From positions 3,443,398 through 3,507,397 of the forward strand of contig NC_053143.1 in assembly GCF_016808335.1 (NCBI RefSeq): a DNA stretch of 64,000 nucleotides. The letters are read 5' to 3'. This stretch comes from Panicum virgatum. Lineage: Eukaryota; Streptophyta; Magnoliopsida; Poales; Poaceae. The position numbers were made by a program, and so were the translations under genes. Positions 44,589 through 57,700 of the stretch are shown here, piece by piece (within the stretch, counting starts at the first letter, position 1; each line of letters begins with the position of its first letter). Below the pieces are notes generated by a model. The model was given only the letters and a program-made list of their open reading frames with translations, was not told where the DNA came from and searched no databases.

Positions 44589-45167
44589 CTATCCCAGCTG
44601 GCTTGCCGGCTGTTGGTGTTGGGCGGCGGCGTCCTCCTCCTCCTGGGTAGGCAGCTTGAAGCGGCAGAGCGGGCCGAAGCTACTGACCGAGAGCCACTCC
44701 ACGATGCACTCCCCGTGGAACGCGGGCGCGCACGGCATCGTCCTCAGTGCGTCGCCGGCCTCGTACCCCTCCCGGCACACCGCGCAGCAGGTCTCCTCGC
44801 CGTCGCCGCCCGTGGTCGCCATCGTCTCCGGCAGGCCCGCCACGGCGCTGGCTGCGGAACCCGCCGCTCGTGATAGCCGCGCGGTGAAATAAGTGGGGGC
44901 CGAGCCGCCATCGTCGACGTCGAGGTCCACGCTGGGCGTGGCCACCATCGCGCCGCCGTAGAACTCGTGGGGCGCGGTGCGCATGATGCGGGTGCGGCGG
45001 GGTCCAGGTCCTCCTCCTGTCGCCGCGGCCGGCCGCCGGCCGCGGTACATGTGGTGCGGCATCAGGAAACCTTCCGGCGCACGCGCCACCTCCATCTGCG
45101 CCGGCAGCGCGTACGTGCACGGTGCGCGCCCCTGCTCGTGCTCCGACGGGTACGGACAAGCGATCAA
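44589..45167 (-). CDS. RING-like protein with incomplete zinc ligands, open in copy 2
   Basis: 192 residues, minus strand. The N-terminal part is Gly/Ala/Pro-rich, followed by a LPETMATTGGDGEETCCAV approach to a C-terminal RING-like domain and a PTQEEEDAAA tail. Only six of eight RING-H2 ligands are kept: the His after PC is Pro (PCAPAFH) and the first Cys of the last pair is Gly (FGPLC). Related grass proteins with all eight are E3 ubiquitin ligases. This one probably cannot hold the second zinc normally. It is open here but has two frameshifts in copy 1, so it may be a decaying gene. Confidence 0.55.
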   Translation of the reverse strand: MIACPYPSEHEQGRAPCTYALPAQMEVARAPEGFLMPHHMYRGRRPAAATGGGPGPRRTRIMRTAPHEFYGGAMVATPSVDLDVDDGGSAPTYFTARLSRAAGSAASAVAGLPETMATTGGDGEETCCAVCREGYEAGDALRTMPCAPAFHGECIVEWLSVSSFGPLCRFKLPTQEEEDAAAQHQQPASQLG

Positions 45168-45485
45168 GAAGGTGGATTCAGCTGAACTGTGTGCGGCGAC
45201 GGCGACGGCGGTGCCCTCGGACCATCAAGAACGATCAAAACGCAAAGAACTGAATCATCGGGTTGCCACGGCCATCAAGCCGCACCCGTTCTTGGGCGGC
45301 GTCAACTGGCGCTGCTCCGGTGGGTCCGCCATCATACACACCCGTTCTAGTAGTGTTGAATGCTGTAATAAAGTGAATTGGTTGGGTTGTTTTGTGTGGT
45401 CATGCTCATGCATGACCTTGACACTTCACTGTTGTTGCTTTTCATTTTGTGAGCGAACTATTTGTGTAAGGTACTAAATTGGTAT

Positions 45486-45716
45486 GTACTTTTTCTAAAT
45501 TATAGGTCATTTGACTTTTTTGACTTTAAATTTAACCGCTCGTCTTATTCAAAAAATTTGCACAAACATAGTCAAATTTAATGTATTCTTGAAGACCATT
45601 TATTAATAAAGTAAGCCATAACAAAAAAATATAATATTTTGTATAATTTTTTGAATAAGACGAGTGGTCAAATTTAGAGTCAAAAAAGTCAAACGACTTA
45701 CAATTTGGGGGCAAAT
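45486..45716. mobile_element. Stowaway-like MITE (large inverted repeat)
   Basis: Left side ataggtcatttgactttttt ... cgctcgtcttattcaaaaaa is mirrored on the right by ttttttgaataagacgagtg ... aaaagtcaaacgacttac. The long arms and AT-rich loop fit Tc1/mariner-type MITEs of grasses. Ends and TSD are not cleanly defined. Confidence 0.55.
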
Positions 45717-46146
45717 TCTTACTACTTAGAGTTTTAATCACGTGAATCAGAGAGGAAAGACGGGAAGTAGAGCAATCTATGATTGATGACGGTTAAGCTC
45801 TGGTATAAAATAAAGAAATGCCGCAGATTTTTTATAAAAAAAAACATCGGCAAAAGAATTTGACGCAAAGGATGCTCATTGAGAAATGGGTTGTTTCAAA
45901 TACTTTTTGAAAAACAAGTTGGTTTCGAACACTTACTGAAAACTGGCGTTAGATTTTTTTTTTACAATTTCTGCCTCGACAGTACGTTTGTGCGCTTTAC
46001 CTCTGTCTGAATAACACTGGTAGAATTGGAAATGCCATGATCAGAGCACCGACATGCATATATCATTCATTTCGATCTGCACCCGTGTTGGTGTAGCTGG
46101 CCAACCAGTACGATTACGCTCAGACAATCGAGCGCACAATAAACTT

Positions 46147-46166
46147 GGGGGGGGGGGGGGGGGGGG
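46147..46166 (+). repeat. Homopolymer of 20 G
   Basis: Lies in the block unique to copy 2, followed by ttgggagggttggggtg, which is itself G-rich. Confidence 0.85.
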
Positions 46167-46808
46167 TTGGGAGGGTTGGGGTGTTGCAAGCAAACAGGAC
46201 CAATCTCGAACTCCCATCTCATCGTGCACTCTGTATCTGTTCGTCACATCGCGACGGACGGCTACCGCACGGCACCTGACGCCCGGCGCCCCGCCGCCTC
46301 AACCAGCATAAACCTCCGCCGCCGGTAGCAATCCAATTCCACTCGCCCACTCCATGCCGCAGCACGCGCTGCTCCGCCACCCACCGAACCGGAATCGGAG
46401 GCTGTTCGTCTCGCCTGGCCACGAGCCCGCATCGATCTCGCGTGGCGGCAGCATGTCCCATCGCGTAAGCGCGGCCCTTGGCCGGTGCTTGGAGCTGGAG
46501 CGCGTCATCATCAGCCGCTTCCACTCGGGAAGCCTCGGCCTCGACGACGTCGTCATGCTGTTCGACGAATTGCTCCTGGTTGCCAGGCCCGCCTCGGTCC
46601 ACGCCTTCAACAAGCCCCTCACCGTCGTCTCTCGCGCCCAGGGAAGGGGCTCCTCAACCTCTGTGCTCGTCGTCTCCCTCTTCAACCGGATGGCCCGTGC
46701 CTTCCCAAACAAGGTGGCTCCCGATGGATTCACCTACAGCATCCTCATCGGTTGCTTCTGCCGCATGGGACGCCTGGAGCTTGGTTTCGCCTCCATCGGC
46801 CTCGTCCT

Positions 46809-48112
46809 TGTTGGGATCTTTGCTTCTTAGATGCCCAGACAGGGAGCATGAACAGTAGGAAAGATGACAATGAAAACAGATGTCGAACTCTCCAATAATA
46901 ATTAGAAAATTCAACCCTTTACACTGTGGAGAGAGGGGGCTATTTATACCCCTTGCCCTCGGCCAGGGTTTCCTAAATTGCCCCCTCCCAACTCATTTAC
47001 AGCTCACTCTTAGCCGGTTCCTGGTAAAATTACAAGGTGAGAGGTTCACAAATCCGACCTTCTCACGTATTCGGGAGGTGTACAAATTCGACCTTCTCAC
47101 ATATTCACATTTTACTCAAATGTCTACAACCGACGAAGGTTACAACAACCTTCGGGTACCTCCGGGAGTTTGAGCCATGAAGGTTCCATGAACGAGCAAA
47201 CAGCCATCATCTTCGCTCCCGGCGGTGATCTCTTTCCCCGAAGGTCTTGGCCTTCGAGCTTATGCTTCCGGGTAGCCGTTTGTCACCTTCGTCTCCCGAA
47301 GGTGAGCGCCGAAGGTCTTGCTCTTAGACCTTTTGCTCCCGACCGGCGGTTTGTTTCCTTCGCCCACCGAAGGTTGTCACCGAAGGTCTTGGTCTTTAAG
47401 CCTGTGCTTCTGAGTGATCCTTCGTCACCTTCGGGTACGCTTACCCTCCTCTCGTTGGAGCCCTGCAAAAGAGTTAGGGAGCATTTCCGAGGGTAGGAGC
47501 TTGTCCCGAAGGTCCAATCCCCAACAGTAGCCCCTCGAGGGCGAGGTCCGAAGCCGACGGTCCGAACCCTTGTTAATGAAGAAGATTGCGTGTAACCTTC
47601 GGGAATCTCCCGAGGAAAAATGTCTCCCGAGCCGTCGGCTGCAACGGTCGGTTTTTGTTGTATACGTGTCGTTCTCTGAATGCGCCGCTTGGGCTGCCGT
47701 CTCCTCGGTTTTACCGCTGGAACTGTTCCTTATCACCGCCTATATAAACGGAGGAGGGGGGGTAAAACCTGTGCCCTCTCGAGCTTTGCTTTCCTTCGTC
47801 GCTTTTTGCTATAAAGCAGTTTGTCCAAAGGTTCTGGTTTCGTGCGCGGTGAAGCTGCTCGTTTTCTTTGGTGTAAGTAACTTTGCGGCTCATGGCTCGC
47901 ACTAAACAGCGGTGAAGCTGCTCGTTTTCTTCGGTGTAAGTAACTTTGCGGCTCATGGCTCGCACTAAACAGACAGCGAGGTTGATCGAAGGTTCGTTTG
48001 AGCCTTTGTTTCTAATTTGACTTTGTTTTTTATTTATTTTTGTAGTTATGGCATTCATTAAGAGGGCGGTTCTCCGTACAGACTCTGGTCCAGCTCCCGA
48101 AGGAGAGGCGGG
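46809..48112 (-). mobile_element. Truncated Tat-lineage element in the PPR pseudogene (copy 2)
   Basis: Same fragment as at 14604-15850: LTR 46809-47526 (718 bp), then antisense-ORF region. It differs by a 63-bp tandem duplication (47847-47909, 47910-47972) and a shorter G run. Confidence 0.7.
47847..47972 (+). repeat. 63-bp tandem duplication over the H3-like start codon (copy 2)
   Basis: Two units, 47847-47909 and 47910-47972, each with the GTAAGT site and ATGGCTCGCACTAAACAG. Copy 1 has one unit. The units differ at one base (tttggtg, ttcggtg). Confidence 0.9.
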
Positions 48113-48137
48113 TGAGGCCATGGAGATGTTGAGCTAA
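47955..48137 (+). CDS. Truncated antisense ORF with histone H3-like N terminus (copy 2)
   Basis: Same as 15693-15875. The ATG at 47955 gives MARTKQTAR followed by LIE; the optional intron is 47992-48045 and the TAA is 48135-48137. An extra ATG at 47892, from the upstream duplicate unit, gives only MARTKQR before TGA, which would act as a short upstream ORF. The coding potential is truncated by the joint with the PPR gene. Confidence 0.45.
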
Positions 48138-49974
48138 CGAATGCCCGAGTTTGGCTGCGCGCCAGATGTAGTTTCATACAACACAGTTCTAAAGGGTTTG
48201 TGCGACAAAAAGGGAGCTGAGGAGGCACTTGAGCTGCTCCACATGATGGTAGATGATGGAGGTGGTAGCTGCCCACCAAATGTCGTGTCGTACAATACCG
48301 TCGTCAATGGCTTGTTTAGAGATGGCCATGTGGATAGAGCTTACAGCCTATTTAGTGCAATGGATGACCAGGGGATTTTGCCAACTGTTGTGACCTACAG
48401 CATAGTCATTGATGGCTTGTGCAAAGCTCAAGCGGTTGACAGGGCTGAGGGTGTCCTTCAGCAGATGATTTATAAACGTGTCAAGCCAAATAATCGAACA
48501 TATAATTGTCTGATCCATGGATATTGCTCTTCACGACAAGGGAAAGAGGTGGCTCGAATGCTCAAAGAAATGTCCGCACGTGGTCATCAGCCAGATGTTG
48601 TCACATGTAATTTGTTGCTGGATTATCATTGCAAGAGTGGAAGATGCACAGAGGCTAGAAAGATGTTTGATTCTATGATTGAAAAGGACATAAAACCTAA
48701 TGTAACTACATATAGCACTCTGCTTCATGGGTATGCCACCATAGGTGCTCTTTCTGATATGCATGGTCTCTTGGATTTAATGGCAGGAAATGGTATTTCA
48801 CCTAATCATCATATCTTCAATATAATTATCTATGCATATGGTAAAGGTGGTATGATAAATGAGGCAATGCATATCTTTGACCAAATGAGGCAGCAAGGGT
48901 CGAGTCCTAATGCAGTCCGCTACGGAGCAATAATAGATGCACTTTGCAAGTTGGGAAGAGTGGATGAGGCTATGCTTAAATTCAATCAGATGATCAATGA
49001 AAGGGTGACTCCTAATATCGTTGTTTTTAGCTCACTAGTTATGGACTGTGCAGTGTTGACAAATGGGAGAAGGCCGAGGAATTATTTTCTGAAATGCTGA
49101 ATCAAGGGATCCATCCCAATACCAGGTTCTTCAACACTGTAATGTGTAACCTTTGCAGAGAAGGACGAGGAAAGGAAGCCCAGAGTCTCCTTGACTTAAT
49201 GGTACGTGTAGGTGTGAGGCCTGATGCTATCTCATATACTATATTAATGGATGGCCACTGTTTAGCTGGTAGGATGAAGGAAGCTATGAAGTTACTTGAT
49301 GATATGGTCCGAGTTGGCTTGAAACCAAATGCCACTTCTTATAATACTTTGCTTCATGGCTATTGTAGAGCTAGACTATTCAGAGAAATGTTAAGCAATG
49401 AAGTTAGGCCTGGAATTGTCAGTTATACCACGGTACTTCAGGGTTTATTTCGGTCTGGGAAGTTTTCTGAAGCAAAAGGACTCTATCTCAATATGATCAA
49501 AAGTGGAATAAGTTGGACATTTCCACGTACAATATAATTCTGAATGGTCTTTGCAAAAATAATTGTGTTGATGAGGCATTTAAAATATTTCAGAGTCTAT
49601 GTTCTAAGGATTTTCAACTTAACATCGTTACCTTCAACATTATGATTGATGCTTTGCTCAAAAGTGGCAGAAAGGAAGATGCTATGGATATGTTCACTGC
49701 TATCTCTGCCCATGGTTTAGGTCCAAATGTTGTGACCTATCACTTAATGATACAAAATCTCATAAAAGAAGGGTTGCTAGAAGAGTCTGACAATATGTTT
49801 TTAGCAACGGAAAATAGTGGATGCACCCCAGACTCATGTATGCTAAATTCTCTTGTTAGGAGGCTATTGTATAAAGGTGAGATAATGTGGGCTGGGACTT
49901 ACCTCTCTAAAATTGATGAGATGAACTTCTCACTTGAGGCATCCACTACTTCCTTGCTAATATCAGTTTTCTGA

Positions 49975-52280
49975 GGGAGAAATATCAGCACCAAATGATG
50001 TCCCTGCCTAAAAAGTATCATTTTCTTGTGAATGTCAAGAAATGAGTATTATTTAGAGGAATTGGATTCTCAGTATGTTGAGACATCTCTATGTGACCTC
50101 TAAATTTGTTGGAGCGATTGTCTCTCCAATGCAGTTATTATGTCTGTCTCAAGCTCTAATTTACTTGCCATATTAATTATGCGGTCTCCGTTATTTATAG
50201 AAATGCCATCATGATAGTGATCTGTAGTATCAAGCTCCGTTATTTTGCTGTGCTCATAACAAAAATCCATTTAGTCCCTTTAGGACCTTGGCATGTTTCA
50301 AGTGGTTCTCCAGACTGTTTACATATAATCTTTCCCTCATTAATGACATATTCATAGTGCTCACGCTCTTGCCGCAAGACATTGGATAAATGTTAGAGCT
50401 TGGAACCAAGTGGGAGGTTTTATATCAAGAAAATAATAAGTTTGCTAAAAAGAAATTCCTTTTGCTGTGCTTGAATATGTGAAGTATTTTAAAGTCAACA
50501 TACTTCCATTAATGACCATGGTTCATGGTTTAAGTTAATAATAGTATGGACAGTAGCAGAACAATTAATGCTCGAACTTATTCATGTTTAGAATAATTAT
50601 AATTTAGGCCTGAGGCTGCACCACATGCAGTTCATATATCATATATGAACTAATTTTATAGTAATAGCAATAATATTCAATACATGTTTTGATTTGAAGA
50701 ACATATTTCTTACAAGTCAAACTTGAGGAAAAAGATGATGTTGCAGTACAGAGATAGTCGAGCAATCATTAGTTTCTGACAGATACTTTGAGGAAGGGTA
50801 TATGGCATGAGTTCTAAATAAACATAGGAAGCAATTGTGCAACATTTCTTACCAGACCAAGATACTTAATGCATTGCTTCCTCGATCAGCTTTGCTCTTG
50901 GAAACTCTGGAGGGTCTATATCGTTCCCCTCTCCAGCGTAAAGCATATACATGACAATCACTCACTTAAATTATCATGCACTGAAACTGAACTGAATTCC
51001 TGGTATAAACAGAGATTCTGCCCTTAACTAAAATATCGGGTATGAGCAGAAATTCAGATATGCACATCCAACTCCCATCTTTCATGCAAATGGCACTGCT
51101 TTAGTCAAGAACAGAATCTGCCAATGTAACAAAATCTGGCTTTCACACCAGGCATCGTAGTAGAAGTGCAGGTTGTGTCCAGATTTATGCCGTGGCTCGA
51201 TCTATACAAGAACAAATGAATATTGCTACAAAGCGCTGCATCTGAGTGTATGAAACAATAGTATTATCACTCTATGAGGAGATGGACATGACTTGTCTGA
51301 CGTCAATGGCGGACACTTCTATGATCACTGTTCACACATGACTGGAACTTTTGGGTTAACTGACACTGAAAGTAGCATCTTTACACACACACAAACACAC
51401 ACACACTAGTCGATGCCATTCCATTAAAAATCTTGAGAAGCGGAAACATTCAATAAATTACACTGGGTTTGGGTTGTAATAGGAGAGCTCTCGACGCACC
51501 CCAAGCCTGACATAGCAAAGACATTGAAATGGACCTGATAACTGATAATCTCTCCTTCAATCAAGATGAAATGTTTTACCTCTCATGGGGAAAAAATGGA
51601 AAACATGATTTATCCCCCTCAGCTTGCAGCACTGGTGTTGACGTGTTGTGCTCCATCTGCACTTCTATGGACCAGAAGAGAGAACATAACACAAGAATGT
51701 ACTGGTTATTCATTTAAATATGTGCCTATCCTTTCCTAAAAAAAATTCCACACAAAAATGGACCAACCACTGCTTCATGAAGCTTGCCTTCTTTGATACA
51801 CACGCATAAACTCTGATCTCTTTATTGCAGCAGTGCTATTGGCGAGAGAACAATGCCAAATAATCACATCTGCTGAATTGGCCATGCATGTTTCACCCAT
51901 TCAGAGTATTCACCTTTCCATCAGGTCATGAATTGTGAGCACGGGATGCGTGGGTCGAGGCCTCGTGATCCTCGCTGGAAGTGATGGCATTCATTTTTCT
52001 TCTTCGTTCGCGTTTCAAATGAAGAAGACTAAACCTTAGTCTTTTAGTTTTTTTTTTGTTTTAAAGTTTTGTTTCTTGTATTTTTATCCCCTCATTTGAG
52101 GTTTGTAGTCTAAGAACTCTTGCGTTCATTTTGAATGTATATATCCACCATGTGGATATTAATTGTAGACCGATTTTATCCTTTGCCTAAAAAAATGTGG
52201 GAGGAAGGGCCCATGGGGGAAGAGATACAGAGCCACCTTCGCCTGTGGCCATGCCGCACCGGAATATTGCCGCGAAGGGT
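49975..52280. other. Region downstream of the PPR pseudogene (copy 2); no gene seen
   Basis: 49191-50816 is lost in copy 1. It includes the likely 3' UTR of the PPR gene and AT-rich spacer, then continues with sequence shared with copy 1 from 16927, including the (AC)n tract at 51383-51407. Confidence 0.5.
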
Positions 52281-53509
52281 GATGAATTGGAATTTTTATT
52301 TTTTTAATATGATTTTTATGGTAATTTTGGATTAATACTCCTATGAGGAACTCCAGAATTAGATCTGTATCGTCTGCCCAGCGGACGAAATTTAAATTTC
52401 GTCCGCCCAGCCGACGAAATTTGCCGATTACGTCTTCCAAACGGACAGAATACAAAAATTTCATCCTCTAGATGGACGAAAATATATTTCGTCCAACCAT
52501 TAGACGAAATATATATTTTCGTCCACGCATTAGTTCGCTGTGCATGACGAAATTGTAATTGTGCATGACAAAATTGTAATTTCGTCTAATTTTTAGGCGA
52601 AAATAGATTTCGTCTACCCGGTGGACGAACTCTCAATTTTCATCCACCGGGTAGACAAAATCTATAATTTTCGTCTACCCAGCACGCAAAATTTAGTTTG
52701 CTTTATTTTTTTCAATTTAGACCTTTTTGTTGTTGTTTTGAACATTTGTTGCCGTAGAGTTATTGTTTTTGCATACAACTTTTTGACTTATAGGTAGGTT
52801 GATCATGCGGACGATAAACATTTTGGATAGTTTTTTTTATTTTGTACTCTTTATTTTGTAGGGTTTTTACTTTCTGCATCCTGAAGTTCATATTTTTTCA
52901 GTTGGAACTTGAATAGGTTGGTTATGTTTTCTCAAAAAAAAACAAATGTATCCTTTGTAGTGCTCCACAAAACTGGTGGACGAAATCTCAATTTTCATCC
53001 ACCGCACCCTGCTGCTGCACCCACCCGCCGAGAGGAATGGATGAGAGAGAGGGAGCGGTGAGAGAGGGACGTGTAAGAGAAGACAGGATAACGGGTGTAG
53101 TGGGTGCACAAAATCAACAAAATTTGGACGGGATAATGGGTGTAGTGGGTGGACGAAATCAACAAAATTTGGACGGAATAACGGGTGTAGTAATGGGTGG
53201 ACAAAATCAACAAAATTTGCACTGATTTCGTCCAACCGTAAGACAAAATTAGATTTCGTCAACGCATTGGATGAAATATTGTGGCCCACGTTCAAATCGA
53301 TCGATTGGTCAGAAGACAAATTTAAATTTAGTCTACAGTAGATGAAATTACCTAATTTCGTTTGCTAGATGGATGAAATTTAAATTTCGTCTACAGGGTA
53401 GACGAAATTACCTAATTCAGGTCTGGTTATAAAATTCCTCTTATCCAGGGTATTAATCCATATTTATCATAAAAAATAATATTTAAAAAAATAAAAATTC
53501 AATGAATTG
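52281..53509. mobile_element. Non-autonomous Mutator-like element (copy 2)
   Basis: Element 52290-53500 with TSD gatgaattg / aatgaattg. Same gacgaaat-rich interior and three 45-bp repeats (from about 53086) as copy 1. It was present before the 33-kb duplication. Confidence 0.65.
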
Positions 53510-54707
53510 TGGGCGCCGCCGTCCGTCCTCCGGTACTCGCTGCACGAATCAAAGGAGTGTGGAGCTTATTGGTGCTAGGGCTTGAGCTAGGGTTGGACGG
53601 ATGATGGCCGTTAGGTGCTAGGGAGGACGACGGACAGGCGGGCGAGGAGGAGCGAAGGTGGAGGAGAATAAGAATAATCACGAACTGATAAAGGTAAAAT
53701 ATTGAGGGGGTAATATGAAAATATTTGGATCAAGATTAATAATCACGGTCAAATTTGGGGGCTCGATGAAAATATTTAGAGGGTAATATGCAAATATTCA
53801 AGAAATGGGTGTCAAGGCTAAAAAAATATCAAACTCAGCTCAATCAGGTGACGTGGACTAATAATTAAAATATATTAGCCTATCAACCCGTGCCCCACAC
53901 AAACTAATTAGAATTCATATAAAAAATAAAGATTATAGCTAATAACTATAATTATATCTCACGCTCTCTTCCTTTTATTAAATATTCTAAAATATACTCT
54001 AAAAAATACATATTATCATTATCTTGTTGCAATAGATTTCATTTTGCATAACGCCTCTGTATGCGTTTGATATATATTTAATTGAACCATTTGTTGGTGA
54101 ATTAGTATTCTTATCTCTTTTATCGTACATGAATACATGGTGACACATGGTATATTTATAATTTTATAGGGGTGAATTTAAATATTTTGTAATACAGTAA
54201 TATAATTTAGATTCAGATTTAGCGGTTGCTTTAAATTTTAATAATGATATAACTGGATAATTTATATGCAAATTTAGAGGATTATTTGCATTATTTTTAT
54301 AATGACATTTGGGGGTAATTTACATGATGATTAGGGGGTTACTTTAGATTTCTTTTATCGTGGTAGAGGTGGGTAATTTAGATATATATTTAAAGGGTTA
54401 CTTTAATCTATTTTTATAATGATAGAGGTGGGTAATTTATTAAGAAAGATAAGAAATCCAACGACTATTATGATTATAGTTGTTGGATTGATGGTTGGAT
54501 GTTTCTTATTTTTGTGAGAATTTATAAATTTTCTCTTTTTTTAATTGTCCACCTAGGATCTAGGTGGCTTTACATGGATACTTAAAAGAAGTCTCTATAA
54601 TTAGTAATAGTAAGATGACCAACGAAAGAAAATCAAGTAACAATGTTTTAGGATCTGTGTATTTGGATTGTAGTAGAATGGAATCGGCCATAACCAGAGC
54701 CCCAATC
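53510..54707. other. AT-rich intergenic spacer (copy 2)
   Basis: Counterpart of 19626-20823, about 1.3 percent different by eye. No gene seen. Confidence 0.45.
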
Positions 54708-57700
54708 TGTTGACACAGAATCGCGCCAACACACTCGAATGCGCTAGAACGCACAATGATAGTCAAAACGATCAACACAGCCAAAACCCTGGGCGGACCG
54801 GTTTGAACGGTTTCGCCGACCGGTCTGACCGGTGCAAGCAGGGAGCTCGCGAATACCTAGAACAGCGAGCTCGGGAGGGACCCCGTCGAAGCTCGTCAAC
54901 GTAGGGTTGCTCTGAGGTCGGCAGACCACTCAGAATGTCTTGAAACGCCGTCGAGACGAAGGAAGAAAGCAATCTAGGGTTGGAAAAGGCTAGGGTTTGA
55001 GAGATAAAAAGTAATGCGGTTTTTGTATTGATTCGATTGGGAATACCCTCAATCGGTCGTGGCCCTTCACATATATATATATGGTGGGGAGGTCTATACC
55101 CGTTAGGAGTCGGAACCCTATCAAATCCTGTGTCAAAATACAACTCCTAACTCAGACTGGGCGTTTCGGACCGGTCTGACCGCCCTGGACCGGTCTGACC
55201 GCCCTGGACCGGTCTGACCGGTTAGACCGGGGTGCAGGTCTTCCGGGAGGCATAACTCCCTCATCCGAACTCCGAATTGGACATTCTATATATGCATTTC
55301 GATTGTCTCAACGAGATCTACGCAATGTTGCAGTCCAATTTGCAATTTGACAAACTTGTCTAGACCGGTCTGACCGGTTCATATGAGAGGTCTGACCGGT
55401 CTGTCCAGATTGCCCAGAAAACCTTAGTCGTGCCAATTTTGGGTGTCAACATATGCCCCCTGTTTTTTAGTAAAGCTTGCGTACTAAGAAACATATCTCC
55501 AAGCCCAAAAATGCACTTGAACAACGAGAAGCACCTACGCACCAATCATGTCTTGCTTTGAAGGACGATATCATATATCTGTCATGTCATCTTGTATAAG
55601 TGAGACAAGCCTGAATATATACAACCTCGGCTATGAATTATGTCCTTTAAAGGAACTGCTTCGGTCTATTTAGTCAAATAATTTGTAGCAACTAACATGA
55701 AGCAATGCCTCTTCGAAAAATGGGGGATTAATTTGAACAAGGAAATCCAATCCTCAACCTCGGAACGACCATGATTTGATAATAGGATGTATCATCACAG
55801 CGGGCACCAATAGTAAATCACCAAACCGCTGATACTCTTCACACCCTTTTATACTTCTTGAAACAATCAAAGTTCATGGTATACTAATACAAACCGGCTC
55901 TATCAAACAACCACTTCATCCCGGGAGCCGATTGATGTGTACCACAAACGTCTTCATGAACTTTCTTCATGGCAACTCTGGCCTGATCCGAGCTCAAATA
56001 TTTAAGAAATAAATCTTTGACTATTCAACGATAGAGCTTATCATTGACTAAAATATTTTCGAGTGTCATCCGCCGAATATCCCTTTTTGCATCACGACCA
56101 GGATCTTTAGATAGGAGATCATATGAACCCTCCAGTCCTGATCTTCAACTTTAGTGATGAATCACCTTTCATAGCCGAATTGGTATTTCCAGTAATCTGG
56201 GCGGTCAGACCGGTTGCATCGACCGGTCGGACCGGTTCGTCCAGAACCTGCAACTTGGCCTTTGCTTGCATCAGCTTTCGAATATGAAAATATTTCTTCA
56301 TAATTGATTAGCCAGATGCTTGCTTAGCTAGAGGAATGGCCTATCCATTCTCTTCCCTTGGTATATATCTTATAACAAATTCATCAAAGGAAGAAATAAC
56401 ATTGAGGCACTTGTCAAGATATGCATTTAAATATCCATTGTATCATTAGCATACCTTGAATACTTGTTGCACCACCAAAAGTGAATCACCAAAGGCTTTA
56501 ACATGTTTCACGCCCACAAATTGCAGAAATTCCAAGCCAAATAAGACCGCTTCATACTCAACTTGTTTATTTGTGCAATCCTCTTTTGATCGGTTTGAGA
56601 ACTCAAAAATACCACCACTTGGAGAAATCAAGACAGCACCAATTCCTTGATCATCATCACAAACCGATCTATCGAAATATAATTTCCATGGTGTGCAAGT
56701 AACATAGCCGACTTACAAATCATGCTTATCATTAATCCGATGCTCAACAATGAAATCCGGTACAATTTGGCCTCTCATAGATTTCAAGGATTCACAAGCC
56801 AAATCATATTCAATTAAAGCATAAGCCCACTCGCCGATTCTATAATTTAAAATCATCTTTTGTAACATGCGCTTGAGCACATCGGTTTGACATACTACTA
56901 TGCAAGTACTAGATAGTAGATAATGCCTCAATTTGGTACAAGCATAATAGAGAGACAAACATAACTTCTCAGTAAAAGTATACCTTGTCTCCGCATCAAT
57001 AAGTCGTCGGCTTATATAAGTGATGACATACTCCTTGTCTTTGGTTCTTGAGTCAAAACAGCCCCAACGACATTATCTTCAACAGCCACATAAAGCCTGA
57101 AAGGAACCCCTCTCCTAGGTGCCTTGAGCACAGGTGTTGAAGACAAATAAGCCTTGAACTTTTCAAAAGCCTCTTGCTGTTCTGCCCCCCAAGTAAATTC
57201 GGTTTCATTCTTTAACCGAAGGATAGGATTTAAAGCATCGATCTTACCAGACAAGTTAGATATAAATCTTCTCAAGAAATTCACCTTGCCCAAGAACTTC
57301 TTCAAGTCTTTCTCACAGGTAGGAGCCTCAACATGCTTCATTACTAACAGTTTGCCAATTTTCTAGCTCGAATTGAAAAATTTATAATTCGGCTTTTATC
57401 TACTGATGTTACAATTTTCAACCAGCTCAAGACAAATACATAATCAAAGTCTTGAGAGCCCCTTGCAAACTGATCTGTTGCATAGAAACTTCATGAGGTA
57501 AATTATCATTTGCCAATATTTTACCCCCCGAGCACTTAAATGTCGTTGAGCTCCATATCGTTGTGTTTTTGGTGTAGTCTCATGTTCCACTAGCTCCTCA
57601 TTGCCTTGTACCGAGAATGCTAGCGGTGTTTCTCCATCGCAAAGAGCCGAAACAGGCAATTCCAATTCGGCTTTCTGTTCTGCTGCAACCTCAACCGATC

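Larger units (their letters stand above)
45344..46203. other. Sequence present only in copy 2 (absent at 13983-13995 in copy 1)
   Basis: About 860 bp replaced in copy 1 by roughly 14 bases of filler (atgggcccatggcc). It holds a Stowaway-like MITE and a 20-base G run. No TSD marks the whole block, so it more likely is ancestral sequence deleted from copy 1 than an insertion. Confidence 0.7.
46354..49974 (+). pseudogene. Restorer-of-fertility-like PPR gene, copy 2 (disrupted, longer)
   Basis: Same family as copy 1 but with the C-terminal half. Segments: N terminus 46354-46808; Tat fragment; PPR motifs 48141-49100; after a one-base deletion near 49040, motifs 49094-49537; after a second one-base deletion near 49508, motifs 49513-49974 ending with a stop after ISVF. 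In total roughly 15 or more P-type motifs with the Y-N-x-L/I and G-L-C signature. The TAA at 48135-48137 and first frameshift are shared with copy 1; the second lies in the part copy 1 has lost. The C-terminal TYLSKIDEMNFSLEAST matches the usual end of RFL proteins. Non-functional as written. Confidence 0.85.
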
